In this document: piece by piece, positions 9,608 to 17,963 of the stretch
Position numbering within the stretch: the first letter of the stretch is position 1
How the letters are laid out: the number at the start of each line of letters is the position of its first letter
Assembly (NCBI RefSeq): GCF_001553565.1
Contig: NZ_CP014228.1
Coordinates: 992,001-1,056,000, forward strand
Direction: 5' to 3'
Source: Actinomyces radicidentis
GTDB lineage: Bacteria > Actinomycetota > Actinomycetes > Actinomycetales > Actinomycetaceae
DNA: 64,000 nt
Notes under the pieces: model-generated
Seen by the model: the letters and a program-made list of their open reading frames with translations, nothing else
Database searches by the model: none
Told to the model about the DNA's origin: nothing
Translations under genes and position numbers: made by a program

Positions 9608-10714
9608 GTGACCCAGCAGCGTCCCTCCCAGCCCTCGGACCGCCACGCCGAGTACGTCAGCGGCGACGCCACGCCGTCGTCTGCCTCCCACAGCACCCGC
9701 GCCATCCCGCACCAGCAGTCCCAGCCGGGCCCCGAGGACGACGTCATGCTCGCGACCGGGCGCCCGCGCGACGCCGGGACCGCCGTCGACGCCATCACCA
9801 CCACCGCGAAGGGCGCCGTCAAGGAGCGCGTCGCCAAGGAGAGGGCCAAGCAGGAGCGGATCCGCCGCCAGCCCGGCCGCAAGGCCTGGGTCCCGAACCA
9901 GCACGGCGCCTGGGCGATGCTCGTCATGCCCGCGATCGTCGGCTGGGTGGTCGGCGGCTTCTCCTGGAAGAACCTCCTGCTCGTGCCCGCGTGGCTCGGC
10001 GCCTACCTCACGTACTGGGCCTGGTCGCAGTGGCTGCGCACCCGCTCGCCGCGGCGCCGCAAGCTCCTCATCCCACCGCTCGTCGTCTACACGGGCTTCA
10101 CGGCGGTGCTCGGACTCATCACGATCCTCGTCGCCCCCTACCTGCTGCAGTGGGCCGTCGTCTTCCTGCCGCTCTTCCTCATCGCCGGCTGGGAGGTGTG
10201 GCGCGGACGCGAGCGCTCACTGCTCTCCGGCCTGTCGACGACGGCGGCCGCGAGCCTCATGGCGGCCGTGACCTACCAGCTCGCCGTCGGCGGCAAGGGC
10301 GGCTTCCTCGGGACCGGGGCCGGCGCGGAAGCGTTGCGCGGCACGAGCCCGAACGGGGCGCTCACCGGCTGGCCGTGGATGTGGCTCGTGACGGCGTCCG
10401 TGGTGGCGTACTTCTGCCTGTCGGTGCCGTACATCAAGCTCATGATCCGCGAGCGCTTCAACACGAGGCTGCTCGCGGGGACAGTGGGCGTGCACGCGGT
10501 GTGCGCCGCCGTGGCGGTGTGGCTGGCGACCGGCGGCTACCTCGGCTGGGGCCACGCGATCCTCTGGGTGGTGCTCGCCGTGCGGTCCTGGTGGATGCCG
10601 CGCAAGCAGTGGCAGCTCGTGCGCGAGACGCACAAGCCGCTGCGCCCGGGCACGATGGGCATCGTCGAGATGGTCCTCGAGGTCGTGTTCCTCCTGACGA
10701 TCGCGACCTGGTAG
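9608..10714 (+). CDS. YwiC-like integral membrane protein
   Basis: A 368-residue membrane protein of the YwiC-like family, whose function is not established. Residues 1-90 are a soluble, charged and Gln-rich tail. The membrane domain begins with the family hallmark VPNQHGAWAMLVMPAIVGWV (~98-117) and continues through about eight hydrophobic segments (YLTYWAWSQWL, GFTAVLGLITILVAPYLL, ILWVVLAVRSWWMPRKQW, MVLEVVFLLTIATW). Translation starts at GTG 9608 with AGGGTGA just upstream. It stands alone between a hairpin and a palindromic repeat. The long hydrophilic N-terminal extension appears unusual for the family, but I cannot verify that without an alignment. Confidence 0.8.
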   Translation: MTQQRPSQPSDRHAEYVSGDATPSSASHSTRAIPHQQSQPGPEDDVMLATGRPRDAGTAVDAITTTAKGAVKERVAKERAKQERIRRQPGRKAWVPNQHGAWAMLVMPAIVGWVVGGFSWKNLLLVPAWLGAYLTYWAWSQWLRTRSPRRRKLLIPPLVVYTGFTAVLGLITILVAPYLLQWAVVFLPLFLIAGWEVWRGRERSLLSGLSTTAAASLMAAVTYQLAVGGKGGFLGTGAGAEALRGTSPNGALTGWPWMWLVTASVVAYFCLSVPYIKLMIRERFNTRLLAGTVGVHAVCAAVAVWLATGGYLGWGHAILWVVLAVRSWWMPRKQWQLVRETHKPLRPGTMGIVEMVLEVVFLLTIATW

Positions 10715-10736
10715 GCCCGCCGCCACTCCCCGTGCG

Positions 10737-10806
10737 CGACCGGCAATGCACTGCTCGACCGTCTGCTTTCTAGAAATCAGACGGTCGAGCATTGCATTGC
10801 CGGTCG
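10737..10806. repeat. Palindromic repeat family 2, copy A (70 bp)
   Basis: A long imperfect palindrome whose arms contain CGACCGGCAATGCA and TGCTCGACCGTCTG around an AGAAAT centre. The right half (AGAAATCAGACGGTCGA...TGCATTGCCGGTCG) is nearly identical to the right halves at 15205-15280 and 19133-19208. It lies between the convergent YwiC-like and aminotransferase genes. Confidence 0.75.
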
Positions 10807-10885
10807 ACCATGACAGGGGTCGCTCGTAGGAGACGCCGGCGCGCCAGGCGAGGCCAGCGGGCGCGAGCGGAGGCGCCGCAGCGCG

Positions 10886-12010
10886 TCAGGCGCGGGAGCC
10901 GGTCCAGGTCTCGAGCGCGGCGAGGAGGCGGTCGTCGTCCTCGGGCGTGCCCACGGAGACGCGCACGCCGTCGCCGACGAAGGGCCGCGCCAGGACGCCG
11001 GCGGCCGTGAGGTGCACGTTGAGGGCGGCGGTCTCCTCCCCCACGGCGAGCCAGTAGAAGTTGCCCTGCGCGTCCGGCACGCTCCAGCCGCGCTCGCGCA
11101 GCACCCCGACGACCCGGTCGCGCTCGGCGGCGACGACGCCGGCGCGGCGCGCGGTCTCCGCGAGGACCTCGGGCTCCAGGGCGGCGACGGCGGCCGCCTG
11201 GGCGGGCAGGGCGACGCCGAAGGGCGTGGCGACCGCGCGGATCGCGGTGATGATGCCGGGCTCGGCGATGAGGTAGCCGACGCGCATGCCGGCCAGGGCG
11301 TGGGCCTTGGAGAAGGTGCGCGAGACGACGAGGTTCGGGTGCTCGGCGAGGAGGTCGAGGGCGTCGCCGACGGCGGGGTCGGTGACGAAGTCGAGGTAGG
11401 CCTCGTCGACGAGCAGGAGCACGTCCTCGGGGACGCCGTCGGCGAGCTGACGCAGCTCGGCGGCCGTGAGGGCCGGGCCCGTGGGGTTGTTGGGCGAGCA
11501 GGCCATGACGACGCGGGTACGCGAGGTGATCGCGGCGAGCATCGCGGGGACGTCGTGGCGGCCGTCGGCGGTGACGGGGACCTTGACGGCGGTGGCACCG
11601 GCGACGGCGACGCAGATCGGGTAGGCCTCGAAGGAGCGCCAGGGCAGGACGACCTCGTCGCCCTCGTCGCAGACCGTGTCGAGGACGTGCTGGATGAGGG
11701 CGACCGAGCCGGTGCCGACGACGACCTGCTCGGGGCTGACGCCCTTGTCGGCATAGCGGGCGGCGAGGGCCTCGACGAGCGAGTCGCCGTCCATCTGCGG
11801 GTAGCGGTTGATCTCCGCGGCGGCACGGGCGACGGCCTCGACGACGGCGTCCTGCGCGGGGAAGGGCAGCTCGTTGCTGGAGAGCTTGGCGACGTCGTCG
11901 CTGCCGGGGCGGGCGCCGGGGACGTAGGCGGGCAGGGCGCGGATCGCGTCGCGGACTCGGATGGTCGAGGCGGTGGTGCCGGTGCTGCTCTGCGTGGCGG
12001 GCGTGCTCAT
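10886..12010 (-). CDS. hisC: HisC-like aminotransferase (histidinol-phosphate or aromatic amino acid)
   Basis: PLP-dependent fold type I aminotransferase that transfers amino groups to imidazole-acetol phosphate or aromatic oxo-acids. The 374-residue protein shows SSNELPFP (44-51), the RYPQMDG motif, NNPTG (174-178), the pyridine-N-binding Asp202 in VDEAYLDF and the PLP lysine Lys235 in SRTFSKAHALAGMRVGY. No other his genes are nearby, so it could instead be the aromatic aminotransferase (Pat) of actinobacteria; sequence motifs do not separate the two. It is divergent from the holin-like gene and ends near the palindromic repeat at 10737. Confidence 0.85.
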   Translation of the reverse strand: MSTPATQSSTGTTASTIRVRDAIRALPAYVPGARPGSDDVAKLSSNELPFPAQDAVVEAVARAAAEINRYPQMDGDSLVEALAARYADKGVSPEQVVVGTGSVALIQHVLDTVCDEGDEVVLPWRSFEAYPICVAVAGATAVKVPVTADGRHDVPAMLAAITSRTRVVMACSPNNPTGPALTAAELRQLADGVPEDVLLLVDEAYLDFVTDPAVGDALDLLAEHPNLVVSRTFSKAHALAGMRVGYLIAEPGIITAIRAVATPFGVALPAQAAAVAALEPEVLAETARRAGVVAAERDRVVGVLRERGWSVPDAQGNFYWLAVGEETAALNVHLTAAGVLARPFVGDGVRVSVGTPEDDDRLLAALETWTGSRA

Positions 12011-12120
12011 GCGGGCAGTGTGGCACCCGGGCGCCGAGGGCGTCGGGCGCGGTCGCGTGCGGAGACGGCGCCGCCCCGCTCCCCCAGCCCCGTCCCAGGG
12101 ACCGCTGCGAGAATGCGGGC

Positions 12121-12528
12121 ATGGAGCTCCTCGCGCGCACGGTCGGGAACGCGGCCGGACTGTGGCTGGCGGTCGCCGTCGTCACCGGCCTGTCGATCCC
12201 CGGCAACCCGTCCCTCGGCCTCACGATCGTCAACCTGCTCGTCGTCGGCCTCGTGCTGGCGCTGGTCAACTCGATCGTGAAGCCGATCGCCAAGATCCTC
12301 GCCTTCCCGCTCTACCTCCTCACCTTCGGGCTCTTCGCGCTCGTCGTCAACGGCCTCATGCTGCTGCTGACGAGCAGGCTGACGGACGCGCTCGTCGGGG
12401 TCGGCAGCTCGGCCGGCGTGGCGCTCGGGCTGCACGCGGACACCTTCGGCGCGGCCGTCGTCGGCTCCGTCATCGTCTCGGTCATCTCCGCGATCGTCGT
12501 CGGCGTCATCGGGCCGCGCGAGGACTGA
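12121..12528 (+). CDS. Small four-helix membrane protein, phage_holin_4_2 superfamily
   Basis: A 135-residue protein with four predicted transmembrane helices (~12-30, ~35-55, ~60-80, ~108-130) separated by short loops, including NSIVKPIAKILAFPLYLLTF, the recognisable signature of the bacterial 4-TM holin-like family. Members are widespread chromosomal proteins unrelated to prophage lysis; function is unknown. ATG 12121 directly follows TGCGAGAATGCGGGC, a clear extended -10 with no room for a Shine-Dalgarno, so it is leaderless. It converges on the hydrolase gene with a 52-bp gap and no obvious hairpin. Confidence 0.82.
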   Translation: MELLARTVGNAAGLWLAVAVVTGLSIPGNPSLGLTIVNLLVVGLVLALVNSIVKPIAKILAFPLYLLTFGLFALVVNGLMLLLTSRLTDALVGVGSSAGVALGLHADTFGAAVVGSVIVSVISAIVVGVIGPRED

Positions 12529-12580
12529 CCACGCTCGGGCCGCCGGCGCACAGGTCCGGTGTCTCCCACCGCCCCGCGCC

Positions 12581-14863
12581 TCAGTCCCGCCACCGCTGCC
12601 CGCTGCCGTCCCAGCCGCGGTCGGCGTGCTCGCCGAGCCACGCGAGACCGTCCTTCGTCGCCCTCGCCGCGGTCCCTCCCAGGGCCGCGTACCCGGCGTC
12701 GCCCGCGATGACCGTCTCCCCGAGCCGCTCGTAGCCGTCCCAGCCGGCCTGGACGGTCTTGTCCACGACGTCGTCGGTCTTCTCCCAGGTGGTCTCGGGC
12801 GTGTCCCGCTCGACGTCGAAGACGAGCTCGGAGACCTCGGCCCCGTCCTCACCGGCGCCGGTGACGGCGTCGAGCCTCTCGTTCCAGGCGTCGACGGCGG
12901 GATCCCCGCCCAGTCCCTCGACGGCGGCGGCGTACTCGAGCGCCCCGTGCGGGTAGGCGCTGCGCCCGGCCTGCGTCGTGTCGAGGGTGACGGTCATGCG
13001 GGTCGGCGAGGAGGGGTTGTCGGCACCGTCGGTGCCGGGGACGGCGTCGCCCGCGTTCTCGAGGTGGAGGGCGTGGACACTCGCGGGGACGGCCGCCCCG
13101 GCGACGGGCCCGCCCGCGGTGAGCAGCGTGGTGACGTTGTACCGGTCGAGGACGGCGGGGTCGGCGGCGAGGTTCGCTGCGGTGATGGCGCCCTGGGAGT
13201 GGCCGTACAGGGCGACCTCCTCATCGGGTGCGATCCCGGCCTGCCGCATGGCGGTGACGACGGCGGTCTCCATGTCCGTCGGCATGCCGGCGACGGCCTC
13301 GAGGTTGGTGAGCATGTCCTGCGGGTTGGAGTCGCCGCCGTCCCAGTCGGTCGTGCCGGGCACGAGGACGGTCCAGGAGCGGTGGCCGTCGGCGTGGTCC
13401 GTGCGCAGGATCCCGACGACGCCGGTCGAGGGGTCGGTGTCGTCGTGCTTGAGGGAGTTGGAGGCGCGGATGGCGCCGGCCGCCCCGACGGGGACGGCGG
13501 CGTTGAGGACGGGCTCGGCGTCGGCGGCGACGGCGGTCCGCAGGCCGCGCGGGTCGGCGGCGTCGCGCGGGATGGTGGCAGTGGCACCGCTCCTGGACCT
13601 GACGGTGACGCCGGTGCGGGCGCCGTAGCGCAGGGACCCGCTCGTCGCCATGGTGGTGGCGAGGTAGGCGGCGACGCGCTGCACGGGCGTGAGCTCGTCG
13701 GTGTCGACAGTGCCGGAGCGGTGCGGGAGGGTGTCGGGGAGCCGGTCGCGGATCTCGGGGTCGAGGCGGGCGGCGGTCTGCGCGAGGTAGGTCTGGACGG
13801 CCTCGCCCTCCTCGCCGGTGCGCGCCCGCTGCGCCCAGAGACCGAGGACGGCGACGGCGAGGAGGTCCTGGCGGGCCCAGTCGGAGAGCCTCTCGTCGGC
13901 GAGGACACCGGACAGGCCGTGGAGGAGGTCGGCGGCCTCGTCGGGCAGGAGCATGCCGTCGAGGGTGAGGACCTCCGCGGCGGCGACGGTGGAGACGAGG
14001 TTCTCGGCGAGCTGGGTGCTCGCGGAGACGACGGCGGAGGTGCCGACCAGGAGCCCGAGGACGGCGTGCGTGGTCCAGCCCTGGGAGGCGGCGGTCTCGG
14101 CGCCGGCGTAGACCTCGGAGGTGGTGCCGAGGTCGGTCGCGAGGTCGCGCAGGCGGGAGGCGGCGTCGGCGAGCGATCCGGGGCCGACGGTGAGCGCGTC
14201 GAGGGCGTCGAGCGCGTCGGAGCGCAGGAGCTCGAAGGCGAAGGCTGCCGAGACGGCCGGTGCGGCGCCGGGGCCGTGCGGGGCGAGGACGGTCCACGAG
14301 GCACCCGACGGGGAGGCCGCGACAGCACCGCCGACGGCGGGCCCGAAGGCGGCGAGGGTGGCGTCGCCGTCGTACCAGGCGGAGAAGGGGGTGCGGCTGA
14401 GGTCGGCGTGGCCGCCGTCGGCAGAGCCGGTGGGCTCGGGCGGTGCGACGGCGGCGGAGACCTGGGCGGTAGCGGCCCGGACCTGGGTGAGGGCGTCGTC
14501 GAACCGGCCGGCGGCGGTCGTGAGGGCGGTGGCGAGGTCGTCGAGCTCCGCGGTGTCGACGGCGGTGTCGCCTCCGCGGACGCTCGCGGTGACGCCGGCG
14601 GCGATGCCGGGCCAGGTGAGAGGACGCGTGCCGGCGCCGGTGGGGGCGAGCGGCAGGCCGGTGGCGTCCGGGCCGGCGACGGCGGCGCTGGGGTCGGTCG
14701 GGTAGGGGGCGGTCCCGGCGACGGCGGTCGCGGCGGCGGGTGGGGCGGCGGGCTGCACCGCGGCCGACGTCGGGACGGGCTGCGAGGTGGGGACCGGGGC
14801 CCAGGTCGGGACGGGCCCCGCGGCGCCACCCGGGTCGGTGAGGGGCGAGGCCAGGGCGGTCAC
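12581..14863 (-). CDS. Large alpha/beta hydrolase encoded with a WXG-type partner
   Basis: A 760-residue protein. Residues ~1-75 are Pro/Ala/Thr-rich, residues ~75-400 are helical with a long-coil character, and the C-terminal half contains an alpha/beta-hydrolase fold with the nucleophile elbow GHSQG (Ser556) after VLVPGTTDW and before a plausible His region (HLENAGDAVPGTDGAD). The order helical WXG-like region then serine hydrolase recalls large type VII-associated or DUF1023-like hydrolases. It starts at GTG 14863, overlapping the stop of the small WXG-type gene by 4 bp, so the pair is cotranslated. The substrate (lipid, ester or peptide) is unknown. No signal peptide is visible. Confidence 0.75.
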   Translation of the reverse strand: MTALASPLTDPGGAAGPVPTWAPVPTSQPVPTSAAVQPAAPPAAATAVAGTAPYPTDPSAAVAGPDATGLPLAPTGAGTRPLTWPGIAAGVTASVRGGDTAVDTAELDDLATALTTAAGRFDDALTQVRAATAQVSAAVAPPEPTGSADGGHADLSRTPFSAWYDGDATLAAFGPAVGGAVAASPSGASWTVLAPHGPGAAPAVSAAFAFELLRSDALDALDALTVGPGSLADAASRLRDLATDLGTTSEVYAGAETAASQGWTTHAVLGLLVGTSAVVSASTQLAENLVSTVAAAEVLTLDGMLLPDEAADLLHGLSGVLADERLSDWARQDLLAVAVLGLWAQRARTGEEGEAVQTYLAQTAARLDPEIRDRLPDTLPHRSGTVDTDELTPVQRVAAYLATTMATSGSLRYGARTGVTVRSRSGATATIPRDAADPRGLRTAVAADAEPVLNAAVPVGAAGAIRASNSLKHDDTDPSTGVVGILRTDHADGHRSWTVLVPGTTDWDGGDSNPQDMLTNLEAVAGMPTDMETAVVTAMRQAGIAPDEEVALYGHSQGAITAANLAADPAVLDRYNVTTLLTAGGPVAGAAVPASVHALHLENAGDAVPGTDGADNPSSPTRMTVTLDTTQAGRSAYPHGALEYAAAVEGLGGDPAVDAWNERLDAVTGAGEDGAEVSELVFDVERDTPETTWEKTDDVVDKTVQAGWDGYERLGETVIAGDAGYAALGGTAARATKDGLAWLGEHADRGWDGSGQRWRD

Positions 14864-15099
14864 GGGGCCACCGCCGTGCACTGGGTGGTGGCGGTGTCCG
14901 CGGCGTCGAGGGCGGCGACGGCCGACTGCGCGGTGTCGAGGAGGCCGGAGAGCCCGGCGAGGACGGTGCGGACGTCGTCGAGGGCGGTCTGGCAGGCGGT
15001 GGCGGCGCTGCCGGTCCAGGAGGCGGGGACGGCGTCGGGGACGAGCGCGACGCCGTAGTCGACGTCGTCGCGGGCGAGGGCGACGTGGAGGGTGCTCAT
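14860..15099 (-). CDS. Small WXG100-like helical protein, partner of the hydrolase
   Basis: A 79-residue protein predicted to be a helical hairpin. Its centre holds a W-x-G turn (PASWTGSAATACQTALDDV, Trp28-Thr-Gly30) with helices on both sides, the hallmark of ESAT-6/WXG100 proteins, though it is shorter than the usual ~100 residues. It overlaps the downstream hydrolase start by 4 bp (GTGA), as WXG partners often do with their large effector. No type VII secretion machinery (EccC, EccD) lies in the window, so export by that route is only inference. Confidence 0.65.
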   Translation of the reverse strand: MSTLHVALARDDVDYGVALVPDAVPASWTGSAATACQTALDDVRTVLAGLSGLLDTAQSAVAALDAADTATTQCTAVAP

Positions 15100-15204
15100 G
15101 CCTCGACGCTAGGAGCGGCGTGGCGGGCGACGGCGGGCCGGACGGTGCCCCTGGGGACGCACCCCTCACGGCGCGCGCTGTGCGGTCTGGCGCATCCCTC
15201 GCGC

Positions 15205-15280
15205 GGTCGACCGTCAACGCACTGCTCGACCGCCGAATTTCCAGAAATCAGACGGTCGACGGATGCATTGCCGGTCGACC
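15205..15280. repeat. Palindromic repeat family 2, copy B (76 bp)
   Basis: Begins GGTCGACCGTCAACGCA and ends TGCATTGCCGGTCGACC, with AGAAATCAGACGGTCGA in the middle. It matches copy C (19133-19208) closely over the whole length and copy A over the right half. It lies in the gap between the WXG-type gene (start at 15099) and the ABC permease gene (end at 15307). Confidence 0.8.
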
Positions 15281-15306
15281 AGCGTGAACGGGGCGGGACC
15301 AGGTGC

Positions 15307-17145
15307 TCAGCGCAGGTCGCGGCGCCCCACGAGCCACGCCCCCGCGCCGGCCAGCACCACGGCGAGCACGAGCATGACCGCCGCGCCCGTCCAGGAGACG
15401 CCGTCGGCACCGAGACCGAGAGCAAGGACCCGCGGCGAGTGCGTGAGCGGGGACAGGTCCCGCACCCACTGGGGCAGGTCGAGGGCGCCGGCGAGCGCCG
15501 CCACGCAGGCCGCCGCCGCGTACAGCGACCACCCCACCGCGCCGGCCGACCGGCCGACCCCGATGAGCAGCGCCGCCGCCCCGATGAGCACGAGGCAGGC
15601 GGGCCAGGCGCCGACGGCGGCGAGCAGGGCGTCACGGGCGAGGGCCCAGTCGCCGGCGGTCGCCGCGCCGGTCACCCCGAGGCAGGCGCCCCCGGCCACC
15701 AGCACGGCGAGGCTGCCGCCGGCCGCGACCACGACGCCGTCGACCAGCCGGGTCGCGCGGGACCGCGGTGCCGCCACGACGACGTCGGCCCGCCCGCCCC
15801 GCTCCTCGCGCCAGACGGAGAGCACGAGCCCGACGCCGGCCGCCGCGGCCAGGAGCACCACGTACAGGAGCACGGTGTCGAGGAAGGAGCGCGGGGTGAG
15901 GCGCCCGCCGAGGAAGGCCTGGAGGTACGGGGACTGCTCGAGCATCCGGCCGAGCGTGTCCTGCACCGAGCCCGTAAGGCTGCCGTACAGGAGCCCGACG
16001 ACGACGCCCGCGACCACCCACCAGGCCAGCGCCGCGCCGCGGGTCCGCAGGGCGAGGGCGAGGTGGCCGCGCGGGCCGGGGCGGTCGGCGCCTGGGGCCT
16101 CGGGCAGCGGGAAGGACGGGACGCCGATCTCGCGGCGGACGGACAGGCGCAGCGCGACGAGCCCGACGACGTCGGCGACCACGACGGGCACGAGCAGCCA
16201 CCACCAGCGGTCCACGGTCCACGGGCCGGTCGCCTGCGCCCAGCCGATCGGGGAGAGCAGGGAGATCCAGCCGCCGGGGCGGTCGGAGACGCGCAGGACG
16301 TCGCCGAGGGCACGCGTCTCGAAGGCGGCGAGCAGGGCGAGGAGCGCCAGGCCCCGGGCGGCGCGCGCGGACGGGGCGAGCTGGGCGAGGAGGAGAGTGG
16401 TCGTGCCCATGACGGCGCCGACGCCGACCGCCGCGCCCGCGAAGAGGAAGGAGCCGCCGACGCTCATCCCGCCGAGGATCAGCCCGACGAGGACGGCGAT
16501 GCCGACGGCGGTGAGCTCCATGTCGAGGACGAGGAGGACGACGGCGCCCTCCCCGCCGCGTCGCAGGGCGCCCGCGCGGACGAGCTCGGCCTGGCCGGTC
16601 TCCTCGGTGGCACGGGTGTGCCGGATGACGGTGAGGATCGCGAGGACCGCGGCGCCGAGTGCCACGTAGAGGAGGACCTCGTTGGCGACGATCGCGGAGA
16701 CCACAGGGGCGGTGGCCGGGTCCCCCGAGGCGGCGGCCTCCATCCCGAGGCCGGGGCCGGTGAAGGCGGCGACGCCGGGGGTGCGCTCGAGGGCGGCCGC
16801 GGCGGCGCGCAGGGTGGCGGTGGAGTAGGTGTCGCGCAGGGCGACGCAGGAGTACCAGGCGAGCAGGCCGAGGCCGGCCGCCCAGACGGCGAGCCCGCGG
16901 GCCTCACGGCGCAGGATCGCGCGGGCGAGCGAGGCGGCGGCGAGGAGCTCGGCGAAGCGGTCGGTGAGCTCGGGGGCGGGGCGAGCGGGGGCCGGCGCTG
17001 CGGCGGGACGGACAGGCGCCGTCGTCGAACCGGCTGCGGCGTCGGCGCACCGACCGGCCGCCCCGACGCCGTCGGCAGCCGTGCCGGCGTGACCGCGCCC
17101 GGCTTCGTCGGCCCCGGTCACCCCCCGCTGTCCCGCGACGCTCAT
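15307..17145 (-). CDS. ABC-2 type exporter permease (polyketide/antibiotic exporter type)
   Basis: A 612-residue membrane protein. After a ~70-residue disordered Ala/Pro-rich start, about twelve hydrophobic segments form two homologous halves, the architecture of the actinobacterial two-gene drug exporters (TetR-regulated permease + ATPase). Landmark segments are LARAILRREARGLAVWAAGL, VIRHTRATEETGQAELVRAG (a conserved cytosolic loop) and the C-terminal LVGRRDL. The start codon ATG 17145 overlaps the ATPase stop by 4 bp (ATGA), so the two are translationally coupled. The substrate is unknown; no biosynthetic genes adjoin it. Confidence 0.85.
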   Translation of the reverse strand: MSVAGQRGVTGADEAGRGHAGTAADGVGAAGRCADAAAGSTTAPVRPAAAPAPARPAPELTDRFAELLAAASLARAILRREARGLAVWAAGLGLLAWYSCVALRDTYSTATLRAAAAALERTPGVAAFTGPGLGMEAAASGDPATAPVVSAIVANEVLLYVALGAAVLAILTVIRHTRATEETGQAELVRAGALRRGGEGAVVLLVLDMELTAVGIAVLVGLILGGMSVGGSFLFAGAAVGVGAVMGTTTLLLAQLAPSARAARGLALLALLAAFETRALGDVLRVSDRPGGWISLLSPIGWAQATGPWTVDRWWWLLVPVVVADVVGLVALRLSVRREIGVPSFPLPEAPGADRPGPRGHLALALRTRGAALAWWVVAGVVVGLLYGSLTGSVQDTLGRMLEQSPYLQAFLGGRLTPRSFLDTVLLYVVLLAAAAGVGLVLSVWREERGGRADVVVAAPRSRATRLVDGVVVAAGGSLAVLVAGGACLGVTGAATAGDWALARDALLAAVGAWPACLVLIGAAALLIGVGRSAGAVGWSLYAAAACVAALAGALDLPQWVRDLSPLTHSPRVLALGLGADGVSWTGAAVMLVLAVVLAGAGAWLVGRRDLR

Positions 17146-17876
17146 GCGAGGCCCTCGCGCGCGTGGGCGAGGAAGACGGACTCGAGGTCCGTCCCCGACC
17201 TCAGGGCGACGTCGTCGACCGCCCGGCCGTGCAGGACGATCGTCGCGCGGGAGGCGAGCGCCTCCACCTCGCTCAGGACGTGGCTGGACAGGAGCACGGC
17301 GCTCCCGCGGCCGGCGGCCTCGCGGACGAGCTGGCGGAAGACCTCCTCCATGAGGGGGTCGAGTCCGGAGGTCGGCTCGTCGAGGACGAGGAGGTCGACG
17401 TCGACGCTGAAGGCGGCCGCGAGCGCGACCTTCTGCAGGTTGCCGGTGGAGTAGCTGCGGACCTTGCGGGAGGGGTCGAGGTCGAGGCGCTCGATGACCT
17501 CGTCGCGGCGGGCGGGGTGCTGGTAGAGACCGCGGAGTCCCTCGAGGGCGTCGAGGGCCTGGGCGCCGGTGAGGTTCGGCCACAGGGCCGCCCGAGCGGG
17601 GACGTGGGCGACGCGGCGGTGGAGGGCGACGGCGTCGTCCCAGGGGTCGAGGCCCAGGACGCGGGCGGTGCCGCCGTCGGCGCGCAGGAGGCCGAGGAGG
17701 GCGCGGATCGTCGTCGTCTTGCCGGCGCCGTTGGGGCCGAGGAAGCCGACGACCTCTCCGGGGGCGACGGTGAGGTCGAGGCCGGCGAGGGCCTGGACGG
17801 CGCGGCGGCCGCGGCCGAAGGTCTTGGTGAGGCCGCGGACCTCGACGGCGGGGGCGGCTGCGGCGGGGACGCTCAT
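17142..17876 (-). CDS. ABC exporter ATP-binding protein
   Basis: A 244-residue nucleotide-binding subunit for the permease at 15307-17145. Walker A is GPNGAGKT, Walker B is LLVLDEP, and the H-loop is SSHVLSE. The signature motif is unusual: STGNLQKV replaces the common LSGGQ, as is seen in this exporter family. It starts at ATG 17876 with CAGACT about 7 bp upstream and no Shine-Dalgarno, so it is probably leaderless. The two-gene operon ends near the palindromic repeat at 15205. Confidence 0.9.
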   Translation of the reverse strand: MSVPAAAAPAVEVRGLTKTFGRGRRAVQALAGLDLTVAPGEVVGFLGPNGAGKTTTIRALLGLLRADGGTARVLGLDPWDDAVALHRRVAHVPARAALWPNLTGAQALDALEGLRGLYQHPARRDEVIERLDLDPSRKVRSYSTGNLQKVALAAAFSVDVDLLVLDEPTSGLDPLMEEVFRQLVREAAGRGSAVLLSSHVLSEVEALASRATIVLHGRAVDDVALRSGTDLESVFLAHAREGLA

Positions 17877-17963
17877 GGCGTCAGTCTGCCGCGACCGGCG
17901 TCGCCCCGTGCGCACGAGTCGCTACGGTGGCGCCTACCGCCCGTCCCCATCACAGGAGGCCCC

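Noticed and set aside
12121-12528. Holin-like gene as evidence of a prophage
   Set aside because: The phage_holin_4_2 superfamily is common in bacterial chromosomes, and no endolysin, portal, capsid or integrase gene is nearby.
12626-15058. An 810-codon open frame on the plus strand opposite the hydrolase
   Set aside because: Gly/Val/Asp-rich shadow of the hydrolase gene, which has a catalytic motif and a coupled partner on the other strand.
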